A stretch of 6,585 bases of DNA from positions 1 through 6,585 of the forward strand of contig JAJFIN010000093.1 in NCBI GenBank assembly GCA_021774955.1, in the 5' to 3' direction. Both the position numbers and the translations under genes were made by a program. Below the pieces are notes generated by a model. It was given only the letters and a program-made list of their open reading frames with translations, was not told the DNA's origin and ran no database searches. Within the stretch, counting starts at the first letter, position 1. Each line of letters starts with the position of its first letter. Positions 1 through 6,486 of this stretch are shown here, in pieces. This DNA is from Alphaproteobacteria bacterium. Its GTDB lineage: Bacteria; Pseudomonadota; Alphaproteobacteria; M2410.

Positions 1-1126
1 CGGCAATGGTGGCATCTTCTGTTTCGCCGGAGCGGTGAGACATGACGGATGTAAACCCAGCCCTATGAGCCATATCAACGGCGGTCATGGTTTCCGTTAA
101 AGTTCCGATCTGGTTGACCTTGATGAGGATCGAGTTGGCGCTGCCACGCTCAATGCCTTGGGCAAGCCGAACCGGATTGGTGACAAACAGATCATCACCG
201 ACCAGTTGCACTTTATCTCCAATAGCTTGCGTCAAAGACTTCCAGCCATCCCAATCGTCTTCGGCCATGCCATCTTCGATTGAAATGATCGGGTATCGAC
301 TAACAAGATCTTGGTATTTGGCGACCATTTCATCGGCACTGAGCACCAGACCTTCACCTGTGAGATGATACTTGCCGTCTTTGTAAAACTCAGTTGAAGC
401 GGGATCGAGTGCCAGAAAAACGTCCTCACCAGGTTTGTAACCGGCCGCTTCGATGGCCTTCATGACATAGCCTAAAGCCTCATCCGTTGAAGAAAGGCCT
501 GGGGCGAAGCCGCCTTCATCACCGACATTGGTGTTGTGGCCATCGGTTTTCAGAGCGGCTTGGAGGGCGTGAAAAATCTCCGCACCTATGCGTACAGCCT
601 CTGCCCCGCTTTCGGCGCCAACCGGCATGATCATGAACTCTTGAAAATCGATCGGATTATCGGCATGGGCGCCGCCGTTGACCACATTCATCATGGGCAC
701 CGGAAGCACACGCGCGCTTGGTCCGCCGAGATAACGATAAAGCGGCAAGCACGAAGCTTCAGCAGCAGCTTTCGCCACGGCCAGAGAAACACCGAGAATG
801 GCATTGGCGCCGAGACGAGATTTGTTTTCGGTGCCGTCAAGTTCAACCATCAGTTCGTCAATCTGAACCTGCTCTTCGGCATCCAAGCCCGACAATGCGT
901 CAAAGAGTTCGTCGTTGACGGCTTCGACGGCATTCAACACGCCTTTACCGCCAAACCGCTCGCCGCCATCGCGGCGCTCAACGGCTTCATAGGCGCCGGT
1001 TGAGGCTCCTGAGGGGACAGCCGCCCGACCAAAAGAGCCATCTTCAAGCAGCACGTCGACTTCAACAGTAGGGTTGCCGCGGCTATCGAGAATTTCGCGG
1101 CCGAGGATGTCGACAATGGCAGTCAT
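1..1126 (-). CDS. eno: Enolase (phosphopyruvate hydratase), C-terminus cut by window edge
   Basis: Enolase interconverts 2-phosphoglycerate and phosphoenolpyruvate in glycolysis and gluconeogenesis, in the cytoplasm with Mg2+. I translated 375 codons in one frame with no interruption. Bacterial enolases are about 425-432 residues, so roughly 50 C-terminal residues, including the second active-site Lys, lie outside the window. Visible family marks are the N-terminal DSRGNPTVE (residues 14-22), the GASTG catalytic loop (40-44), FQEFMI with E163, the catalytic acid in DEGGFAP (E204), Mg2+ ligands expected at D241, E284 and D311, the catalytic Lys in ILIKVNQIGTLTE (K336), and SHRSGETED (363-371). 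The ATG at 1126 has AAGGA (1135-1139) spaced 8 bases upstream and begins the protein where enolases normally begin. The gene follows a terminator-like hairpin of the preceding gene, so it probably has its own promoter. Identification is essentially certain. Confidence 0.98.
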   Translation of the reverse strand, partial: MTAIVDILGREILDSRGNPTVEVDVLLEDGSFGRAAVPSGASTGAYEAVERRDGGERFGGKGVLNAVEAVNDELFDALSGLDAEEQVQIDELMVELDGTENKSRLGANAILGVSLAVAKAAAEASCLPLYRYLGGPSARVLPVPMMNVVNGGAHADNPIDFQEFMIMPVGAESGAEAVRIGAEIFHALQAALKTDGHNTNVGDEGGFAPGLSSTDEALGYVMKAIEAAGYKPGEDVFLALDPASTEFYKDGKYHLTGEGLVLSADEMVAKYQDLVSRYPIISIEDGMAEDDWDGWKSLTQAIGDKVQLVGDDLFVTNPVRLAQGIERGSANSILIKVNQIGTLTETMTAVDMAHRAGFTSVMSHRSGETEDATIA

Positions 1127-1171
1127 GGGATTGATCCTTGTAGAAGAGACTCACGGCGAAAGGTTGGCCGT

Positions 1172-1200
1172 TTAATAGCCAAAACAGCGGTGCGAGGAAA
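1172..1200 (-). promoter_or_regulatory. Candidate eno promoter (weak)
   Basis: Read on the minus strand there is TTTCCT (1195-1200), a 17-base spacer and TATTAA (1172-1177), about 46 bases before the eno ATG. The -10 box matches the sigma-70 consensus at four of six positions and the -35 at only three. The reason to look here is positional: the preceding gene ends in a hairpin just upstream, so eno needs a start site in this short gap. The boxes alone would not stand out by chance. Confidence 0.2.
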
Positions 1201-1238
1201 GGCGCAAAGAAAGAGGCTGCGAAGTTTGTTTCGCAGCC
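1201..1238 (-). terminator. Probable intrinsic terminator of the 423-residue gene
   Basis: A perfect 9-bp inverted repeat (GGCTGCGAA at 1215-1223 with TTCGCAGCC at 1230-1238) encloses a 6-base loop. On the minus strand the stem is followed directly by TCTTTCTTTGCG, a T-rich though interrupted tract. It lies 32 bases past the stop of the unknown gene and about 90 bases before the eno start, as expected of a terminator separating the two units. The interrupted T tract suggests termination may be partial. Confidence 0.6.
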
Positions 1239-1270
1239 CTTGAAATTGATCTTGAATCTGTATGGAAAAT

Positions 1271-2542
1271 CTACTCTTCGTCGTCGGAGACGATGATGCG
1301 GTGCGGCGGCTCGTAGCGCTCTTCGGGCAGTGGAATGGGAATGCCCAAATCACTCATCACGGTCGCGTATGGACGGTGAACGCCATCCAAGATATCGACC
1401 ATGCCGTGGCGGCCGACGAAACGTTCCATGATCGCGAGTTTGACTTGCGATGAAACTGGCCCGGCACTTTTGGTCAGGCCAACGGTGTCGCGTCCGGTCA
1501 GCGGATCTCGCTCTTCTTTCAAGGCTTCATCAATGTCTCGGGCCCGCTCGTCTGTCACACGGTAGAGAACGCACGGCGATGAGAAAATGCCTGCAGCGCC
1601 GGTCAAACCGCGGCCAATCTGGCCACCTAAGAACTTGTCATAGAGCCCATTGCGATTGCGGGAATAGCCGGAAAGGATCAGCGAGGCCATGTTGCGACGC
1701 ATGCCCGGCGGGAATTTCGAGTTGCTCGCATCTTTGTCTTTGGCGTCGGATTTTGACCGGCTGAATAGGCGCTTGGCCCTTCCGCCAAATGTTGGTTCGT
1801 CGTCGTCATCATCGTCGGTCATGCCAAAAAGTGGCTGAACTTTTTCTGGCTCCACAGGCGGTATGGCATCCGGTGAGCGGAAGACCGAGACGTAGGCCGT
1901 GTCATCCTGAAGGACAAAATGACCTTCGTAATATTCGCTGCGCTGCGCACCGGGAGGGGCCCCACTCGGCTGTCTCAATACTGATTGAACGACACCGGTC
2001 AATGGCTCGCGCTTGACGCCCATATAGCCACACAACAGGTAATAGCGGCCCTGCTCTGAGAGCACTTGGGCGACATCCATGGTGTACATTTCATAGACTT
2101 CCCACTCATCTTCTTTGAGTGAGATGTGGGTATCGACACCGCCGGTCTGAGCGGCAACCGCGTGGAACAACATGTCCTCGTGGCCGGCAAAGGCGAGGAT
2201 CGGCTGGCCATAGGCCAAGATGCCTTGTTTCTTGAAAAAATCGAGGGCGATTTTACATTCGATCGCTTTTATCCGACGGACACCTCTGCCAGATCGATCC
2301 GAATAGACGTTCAGCAAAGTGTTGCTCATCTGGCGCGGACAGCCCGCACGATCTAAATAAAAACCGAGTTTTTTGCGCGGCGCCCACTTGGGCAATGAGT
2401 CGAGATGCGCGACTTTGATCAGTGCTTGTTGAAGCTGCTGGTAATCTTCAATGGAAGGCTTATCGAGCTGGCGGAAATGCGCTGCCGCTCCGTCTCGATC
2501 CCACATCATTGCTGGATTTTTCAGAAAATCCTGAAATCCCAT
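1271..2542 (-). CDS. Hypothetical protein, 423 aa, soluble, with Asp-rich linker
   Basis: I do not recognise this protein or any catalytic motif in it. The ATG at 2542 has AAGGGGG upstream at about 10 bases, a credible ribosome binding site. The reading frame is long, and most overlapping frames are broken into short pieces, so it is very likely real. No signal peptide or membrane segment is visible, so it is probably cytoplasmic. The sequence suggests two folded parts: residues 1 to about 225, rich in aromatic and mixed alpha/beta-like sequence, and residues 280 to about 405. They are joined by a low-complexity linker (225-280) carrying six consecutive Asp (243-248) followed by a Lys/Arg/Ser-rich stretch (255-275). 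The C-terminus is again acidic (SDDEE). The four Cys (68, 96, 171, 324) are scattered, with no metal-site spacing. It sits between kdsA and eno, genes usually adjacent in this cluster, with a 260-base gap upstream and a terminator-like hairpin downstream, so it may be transcribed alone. Its function is unknown. Confidence 0.85.
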   Translation of the reverse strand: MGFQDFLKNPAMMWDRDGAAAHFRQLDKPSIEDYQQLQQALIKVAHLDSLPKWAPRKKLGFYLDRAGCPRQMSNTLLNVYSDRSGRGVRRIKAIECKIALDFFKKQGILAYGQPILAFAGHEDMLFHAVAAQTGGVDTHISLKEDEWEVYEMYTMDVAQVLSEQGRYYLLCGYMGVKREPLTGVVQSVLRQPSGAPPGAQRSEYYEGHFVLQDDTAYVSVFRSPDAIPPVEPEKVQPLFGMTDDDDDDEPTFGGRAKRLFSRSKSDAKDKDASNSKFPPGMRRNMASLILSGYSRNRNGLYDKFLGGQIGRGLTGAAGIFSSPCVLYRVTDERARDIDEALKEERDPLTGRDTVGLTKSAGPVSSQVKLAIMERFVGRHGMVDILDGVHRPYATVMSDLGIPIPLPEERYEPPHRIIVSDDEE

Positions 2543-2802
2543 TTTTTACTCGCCCCCTTGGAAATTTACCATATCCACCATCGCACTAGGTCGTTTTGGT
2601 TGGAAATCCGCCGGTTACACCCCATAAAACCTTAACACAGTGAGCCATGAATTTCGGAAAAAAGCAATATCACTCGCGGTTTTAGTCAGAGCAAAGTGAT
2701 CAGCCGGGATTTCGGTCTTTTGAGATCCTAGTAATGCGCCAATCTAGTTCTAAAATTATCGTTGAATTACAATAGCTCACGGATATTTTCTTGTTGAAAT
2801 TC
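2543..2802. other. AT-rich intergenic gap between kdsA and the 423-residue gene
   Basis: I see no coding sequence or RNA gene in these 260 bases. Two weak signals overlap on the minus strand. One is a 6-bp inverted repeat (2669-2674 with 2695-2700, 20-base loop), followed 5 bases later by a run of six T (2658-2663 on the plus strand reads as A); this could terminate pyrG-kdsA transcription. The other is TTGCTC (2689-2694), a 17-base spacer and GATATT (2666-2671), a poor promoter match that could serve the unknown gene. They use the same bases, and neither is strong enough to choose between. Confidence 0.35.
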
Positions 2803-3633
2803 TCAGGCTCTTTTTGCCAATCCATCAAACTCCATCAAATTCTCAATAAGCCCTTTTAACTCGTTGATATTGATCATATTTGGGCCGTCAGACGGTGCGT
2901 TATCTGGATCTTGGTGCGTTTCCATGAAAACTGCGGCGACGCCGATTGAAACGGCTGCGCGGGCTAGACCCGGGACGAATTCGCGTTGACCGCCGGTGGT
3001 GGCTCCTTTTCCGCCCGGTTGCTGAACCGAGTGTGTGGCGTCGAAAACAACGGGGGCGCCCATCTCGGCCAGGATCGGTAAAGCACGCATATCGCTGACG
3101 AGTGTGTTGTAGCCAAAGCTGGTGCCACGCTCGGTCACCATGACATTGGGGTTTCCGGCGTCATTTATTTTGGCGATGGCGTTGGCCATATCCCAGGGCG
3201 CTAAGAATTGACCCTTCTTGATATTGACTACCTTTCCGGTATTCGCAGCAGCTACCAAGAGGTCTGTCTGGCGGCAAAGAAAGGCCGGAATTTGAAGGAC
3301 ATCCACGACCGAGCCGACTTCAGGACATTGGTGTTCGGTGTGCACATCGGTCACCACGGGCATGTTGTAGGTTTTCTTCACATCCTCAAATATCGGCAAG
3401 GCGGCTTCTAATCCGAGGCCACGGCCACTGCTCAAGCTGGTGCGATTGGCCTTATCGAACGAGGATTTATAAATGATGCCGATGTTCAGAGCGTCGCCGA
3501 TTTCCTTCAGCCGCCCAGCCATATCGAGCGCGTGATCGCGGCTTTCCATGGCGCAGGGACCGGCAATCAATGTCAAAGGACGATCATTACCTATTTCCAG
3601 GGAGCCAGCTTTTACAATCGCATTCGGTGCCAT
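2803..3633 (-). CDS. kdsA: 3-deoxy-D-manno-octulosonate 8-phosphate synthase
   Basis: KdsA condenses phosphoenolpyruvate with arabinose 5-phosphate to make KDO 8-phosphate, the first committed step of KDO synthesis for the lipopolysaccharide inner core. The 276 residues match the family length (about 265-285). Diagnostic segments in order are IAGPCAMES (23-31), KSSFDKANRTS (56-66), TDVHTE (95-100), IPAFLCRQTDLL (115-126), KKGQFLAP (139-146), ERGTSFGYN (168-176), DATHSVQQPGG (198-208) and METHQDPDNAPSDGP (237-251). The Cys in IAGPC (C27), with H201, E238 and D249, matches the metal-ligand set of the metal-dependent class known from Aquifex. The E. coli-type enzyme, which is metal-independent, has Asn at the Cys position. 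The start is 17 bases after the pyrG stop, and only a weak AGAAAG lies upstream, so translation may depend on ribosomes arriving from pyrG. The two are very probably co-transcribed. Confidence 0.98.
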   Translation of the reverse strand: MAPNAIVKAGSLEIGNDRPLTLIAGPCAMESRDHALDMAGRLKEIGDALNIGIIYKSSFDKANRTSLSSGRGLGLEAALPIFEDVKKTYNMPVVTDVHTEHQCPEVGSVVDVLQIPAFLCRQTDLLVAAANTGKVVNIKKGQFLAPWDMANAIAKINDAGNPNVMVTERGTSFGYNTLVSDMRALPILAEMGAPVVFDATHSVQQPGGKGATTGGQREFVPGLARAAVSIGVAAVFMETHQDPDNAPSDGPNMININELKGLIENLMEFDGLAKRA

Positions 3634-3650
3634 GAGGCGGACTTTCTACG

Positions 3651-5279
3651 CTAAACAAGACGAGACTGCACCACAGCAGCTTCGATGAAAGATTTAAAGA
3701 GCGGATGTGGGTCGAACGGTTTGGATTTGAGCTCCGGGTGGAATTGCACCCCAATAAACCAAGGGTGATCCTCAATTTCCACGATCTCTGGTAACGACCC
3801 GTCGGGTGATACACCAGAGAATGTCACGCCATGTTTCTTCAAAATTTCCTCATGGGCAATATTGACTTCATAGCGATGGCGATGGCGTTCGCTGATATTT
3901 GTCGCGCCATAGATCTCGGCGACTTTACTGCCGGGTCGTAACACGGCGTCGAAAGCGCCGAGCCGCATGGTGCCGCCAAGATCATCATCGGCACTTCTGA
4001 TCTCGGTCTGATTGCCCTTGTTCCACTCGGTCATGAGCCCAACGACCGGTTCATCGCAGGGACCGAATTCCGATGAGCTGGCGTTGGTCATGCCGGCCAT
4101 ATTCCTCAGGGCCTCAATGACGGCCATCTGCATGCCGAAGCAAATGCCGAAATACGGCACATTGTGGGTGCGGGCGAATTCAGCGGCTTTGATTTTACCT
4201 TCTGATCCGCGCTCACCAAAACCACCAGGGACCAAAATTCCATGGACGTTTTCGAGATGGTGAAGCGTGTCTTCTGACTCGAAGATCTCAGATTCGATCC
4301 ATTTCAAATTGACCCGGACATTGTTGGCGATACCGCCGTGTATCAAAGCTTCTGTCAAAGATTTGTAAGCGTCTTTGAGTTCGGTGTATTTGCCAACGAT
4401 GACAATCGTGACTTCGCCATCGGGTTCCAATACGCGCTTGGTGATGCCCCGCCACATCTCGAGATCCGGGGCTTTGGCATCGGTAATGCCAAAAGCCTTG
4501 AGAACCTGATCGTCAAAGCCTTCATCGTGATAGGCCAGCGGGACCTGGTAGATCGTTTCGACATCTAGTCCTTGGATCACCGCCTCCGGCCGGACATTGC
4601 AGAACAGGCCGATCTTTCGACGTTCTTCTTTGGGGATCACCCGGTCTGAGCGGCACAGCAGGATATCTGGTTGTATACCGATGGAGCGGAGCTCTTTGAC
4701 CGAATGCTGCGTTGGTTTGGTTTTCAACTCACCGGCACTGCTAATGTAAGGGATGAGTGTTAAGTGGACATATATGGCTTGATTGCGCGCCAGCTGATTG
4801 CCGAGTTGGCGGATCGCCTCGAAGAACGGCAGGCCTTCAATGTCGCCAACGGTTCCCCCTATTTCGCACAAAACGAAATCAACATCCTCATTGCCGTTCA
4901 GGACAAAATCTTTGATGGCGTTGGTGACATGGGGAATGACCTGGACCGTGGCGCCTAGATAATCGCCGCGGCGTTCTTTGGCTAATATTTCCTGATAAAT
5001 CTTGCCGGTGGTGACGTTGTCGCCACGATCGGCGGCGACGCCGGTGAAGCGCTCATAATGGCCGAGATCGAGGTCGGCTTCGGTGCCGTCATCGGTGACA
5101 TAAACTTCGCCATGCTGATAGGGGCTCATGGTCCCTGGATCTACATTGAGATAGGGATCGAGCTTACGAAGACGTACGCGATATCCACGCGCTTGTAGCA
5201 GCGCGCCGAGAGCTGCGGAGGCTAAGCCTTTGCCAAGGGAGGAGACCACGCCGCCAGTGATGAAAATGTACCGGGCCAT
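3651..5279 (-). CDS. pyrG: CTP synthase (glutamine-hydrolysing)
   Basis: PyrG converts UTP to CTP using ATP and ammonia released from glutamine, in the cytoplasm; it normally works as a tetramer. All 542 residues are present, the usual length. The N-terminal synthetase domain (1 to about 270) opens with the family start RYIFITGGVVSSLGKG, with the P-loop Lys at K17, and carries DPYLNVDPGTMSPYQHGEV (41-59), CEIGGTVGDIE (138-148) and KTKPTQHSVKELRS (186-199). The C-terminal class I glutamine amidotransferase domain (about 290-540) has GGFGERG (352-358), the nucleophile Cys in GICFGMQ (C380), and His/Glu of the catalytic triad in VQFHPEL (H514, E516). The ATG at 5279 is fixed by this conserved N-terminus, yet no Shine-Dalgarno is visible before it. 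A terminator-like hairpin follows secG, which suggests a separate promoter for pyrG-kdsA. Confidence 0.99.
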   Translation of the reverse strand: MARYIFITGGVVSSLGKGLASAALGALLQARGYRVRLRKLDPYLNVDPGTMSPYQHGEVYVTDDGTEADLDLGHYERFTGVAADRGDNVTTGKIYQEILAKERRGDYLGATVQVIPHVTNAIKDFVLNGNEDVDFVLCEIGGTVGDIEGLPFFEAIRQLGNQLARNQAIYVHLTLIPYISSAGELKTKPTQHSVKELRSIGIQPDILLCRSDRVIPKEERRKIGLFCNVRPEAVIQGLDVETIYQVPLAYHDEGFDDQVLKAFGITDAKAPDLEMWRGITKRVLEPDGEVTIVIVGKYTELKDAYKSLTEALIHGGIANNVRVNLKWIESEIFESEDTLHHLENVHGILVPGGFGERGSEGKIKAAEFARTHNVPYFGICFGMQMAVIEALRNMAGMTNASSSEFGPCDEPVVGLMTEWNKGNQTEIRSADDDLGGTMRLGAFDAVLRPGSKVAEIYGATNISERHRHRYEVNIAHEEILKKHGVTFSGVSPDGSLPEIVEIEDHPWFIGVQFHPELKSKPFDPHPLFKSFIEAAVVQSRLV

Positions 5280-5282
5280 GGA

Positions 5283-5313
5283 AGTATAGATTACTCGATT
5301 CTTGGGGGGTAAA
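5283..5313 (-). promoter_or_regulatory. Candidate pyrG promoter element very close to the start codon
   Basis: On the minus strand TATACT (5283-5288) lies three bases before the pyrG ATG. It matches the sigma-70 -10 box at five of six positions. The nearest -35-like hexamer is TTTACC (5308-5313), with an overlong 19-base spacer. If used, transcription would begin at or about the start codon and the message would be essentially leaderless, which would fit the missing Shine-Dalgarno. The expected start site falls a few bases inside the gene, so the geometry is imperfect and the call is tentative. Confidence 0.2.
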
Positions 5314-5335
5314 TAAAGAAACTAATGCGGATTCG

Positions 5336-5381
5336 CGAAAAAGAATTTGCGCCGCCCAATGGCGTTGGATTTCTGCGCAAA
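5336..5381 (-). terminator. Possible terminator after secG
   Basis: A 7-bp inverted repeat (TTTGCGC at 5346-5352 with GCGCAAA at 5375-5381) lies just past the secG stop. Four more pairs are possible inside it (5353-5356 with 5361-5364), leaving an unpaired stretch on one side. On the minus strand the stem is followed by TTCTTTTTCGCG, a good T tract. The large loop makes it weaker than a classic terminator, but placement and the T tract support it. Confidence 0.45.
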
Positions 5382-5387
5382 GAAGCC

Positions 5388-5747
5388 TCAGTCGGGAACT
5401 GGGATCGTCACTTCGTCATCAGCGCTGGAGCCATCCCCATCTACCGGAACTTCAGGGATTTCGATTGCCGGTACAGCACTAGGGTCGGTTGCTCCCGTAA
5501 AATCCAAGCTTTGATCTGTTTGGTTGCGTGCCAAAAGGGTCAGGATGAGACTTGTTCCAAAAAAAGCCGCCGCGAGAACGGCTGTTGTTCGGGTCAGAAA
5601 ATTTGCTGCCCCGCGCCCGCTAACCAATCCGCCGCCAGCTCCACCGCCGCCAATGCCCAGCGCACCACCGTCGGAACGCTGCAACAAGACGAGCCCTATT
5701 AGGAAGGCTGCAATAACAAGATGGATGATCAACACGATCGTGGCCAT
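5388..5747 (-). CDS. secG: Preprotein translocase subunit SecG
   Basis: SecG is the small auxiliary subunit of the SecYEG channel in the inner membrane and assists SecA-driven protein export. I place the start at the ATG at 5747, giving 119 residues. It has GGAG 8 bases upstream and opens MATIVLIIHLVIAAFLIGLV, the usual SecG beginning. A TTG at 5780 in the same frame would add 11 residues but has no comparable support. The first membrane helix is about 3-22. The conserved loop LLQRSDGGALGIGGG (21-35) and Gly-rich stretch up to about 46 follow, then FLTRTTAVLA (50-59), leading into the second helix (about 55-73). The tail after 75 is acidic and Pro-rich, without hydrophobic segments, as is common in alphaproteobacterial SecG. 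The neighbouring pyrG is typical; tpiA, often upstream, is not here. Confidence 0.97.
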   Translation of the reverse strand: MATIVLIIHLVIAAFLIGLVLLQRSDGGALGIGGGGAGGGLVSGRGAANFLTRTTAVLAAAFFGTSLILTLLARNQTDQSLDFTGATDPSAVPAIEIPEVPVDGDGSSADDEVTIPVPD

Positions 5748-5787
5748 TGAGAATACTCCGACAGGCTCAGCAGATATCAAAGCGCGT

Positions 5788-5816
5788 TATGTAACGGTTT
5801 CAGGTGTTTAGAACAA
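5788..5816 (-). promoter_or_regulatory. Candidate secG promoter (weak)
   Basis: On the minus strand TTGTTC (5811-5816), a 17-base spacer and TACATA (5788-5793) lie between the preceding terminator and the secG ATG, leaving a leader of about 35-40 bases. Each box matches the consensus at only three positions. Position and spacing are the main support. Confidence 0.25.
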
Positions 5817-5856
5817 GATAAAAGCAAACGGTGTGTTTGGCACACGTGCTTGCTTT
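5817..5856 (-). terminator. Intrinsic terminator of the Cys-rich gene
   Basis: This long hairpin is built from AAAGCAA (5821-5827) with TTGCTTT (5850-5856), AC (5828-5829) with GT (5846-5847), and GTGTG (5831-5835) with CACAC (5841-5845). That is 14 pairs around a 5-base loop, with a one-base bulge at 5830 and a two-base bulge at 5848-5849. On the minus strand the stem ends in GCTTTTATCTTG, giving a short T tract. It lies 12 bases past the stop of the Cys-rich gene. A little activity in the other direction is possible, but no plus-strand gene needs it. Confidence 0.7.
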
Positions 5857-5868
5857 GTAAGGCGCTTG

Positions 5869-6486
5869 CTAGCTGGATTTCGCTGTCCGGCTCAATGACC
5901 TTGCTTCTTGGGTCAGCATCGATTGGAGGGCTATTGCAATGGCACCGATATCTTGTTGCAAGCTAGGCAGCAGAACATTGTCGCCAAGCTTGAACCTGGG
6001 CTCGAGAGAATATGTTGTCTCTGGGTTATCGCGGTCTGAAAACGCTACGACTATGTGCCAATCGTTGTTCAATTTTCCATTGTGTTTCAAACCATTCAGA
6101 CCGTCTGAAAGCAATCTGAGATAAACGGGGGCTTCACAATAAAACCAGACCCTCGGGACTTTCCAAACGGTGCCATCGGTCTGGAGATGCCCTTCGCATG
6201 ACCAACACGGCACAAACATGCCGAGACGTTTCATTTCGAAAACAAGAGGTAAGATAATCGGCTCAATGGGATAGCGTTCTGGTTCAGCGGACAGTAATTT
6301 TAGGGCATCGGGGCATCGTGTGGAACACATGCACTGGCAAGATTTAGAACCACAACTGTCGCACTTGATCGCACACGTCGTGCTGCAAACGCGACCTTCA
6401 ATACCGTTGGTGTGGATTGCTTTGCTGAGCTCTTCGCTGAGCTGATTGCTGTCGTTACCGCAAGAATCGCGGCGCTGTATCCGCAT
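5869..6486 (-). CDS. Hypothetical Cys-rich protein, 205 aa, possible metal-binding cluster
   Basis: I cannot assign a family name or function. The ATG at 6486 has GAGG about 8 bases upstream (CCTC at 6495-6498 on the plus strand), and an in-frame stop lies about 27 bases further up, so this is the longest supported start. Residues 1-30 are polar. Residues 34-58 contain eight Cys (34, 38, 42, 45, 50, 52, 54, 58), including a CxxC (42-45), a CxCxC (50-54) and further closely spaced Cys, suggesting zinc or another metal. A second CxxC, CWSC with a nearby His (94-100), and C117 lie in the following aromatic-rich region. The remainder (about 120-200) looks like an ordinary mixed alpha/beta soluble domain ending in a helix. 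There is no signal peptide or membrane segment. A start at M53 would delete most of the Cys cluster but has no better ribosome site. The gene lies where tpiA often precedes secG, yet shows none of the triosephosphate isomerase motifs, and it ends in its own terminator. Confidence 0.8.
   Translation of the reverse strand: MRIQRRDSCGNDSNQLSEELSKAIHTNGIEGRVCSTTCAIKCDSCGSKSCQCMCSTRCPDALKLLSAEPERYPIEPIILPLVFEMKRLGMFVPCWSCEGHLQTDGTVWKVPRVWFYCEAPVYLRLLSDGLNGLKHNGKLNNDWHIVVAFSDRDNPETTYSLEPRFKLGDNVLLPSLQQDIGAIAIALQSMLTQEARSLSRTAKSS

Noticed and set aside
536..1003. A 155-codon open frame on the plus strand within eno
   Set aside because: It lies entirely antisense to an unambiguous enolase frame, and its protein has no recognisable features. 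It reflects the codon bias of eno.
2666..2700. A firm promoter or terminator call between kdsA and the unknown gene
   Set aside because: The hairpin is short with a 20-base loop, and the promoter boxes match poorly and overlap it. Both are described only within the gap entry.
5748..5780. An 11-residue N-terminal extension of SecG from a TTG at 5780
   Set aside because: The ATG at 5747 has a well-spaced GGAG and gives the usual SecG N-terminus. The TTG start has no comparable ribosome site.
5524..5811. A 95-codon plus-strand frame opposite secG, rich in Pro and Ala
   Set aside because: Its composition is explained by the reverse complement of the Gly/Ala-rich SecG loop. SecG itself is certain.
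6327..6330. Start of the Cys-rich gene at internal M53
   Set aside because: It would remove most of the Cys block, while the ATG at 6486 has a better ribosome site and the upstream codons look similar to the rest of the gene. It is kept only as an alternative to test by homologue alignment.
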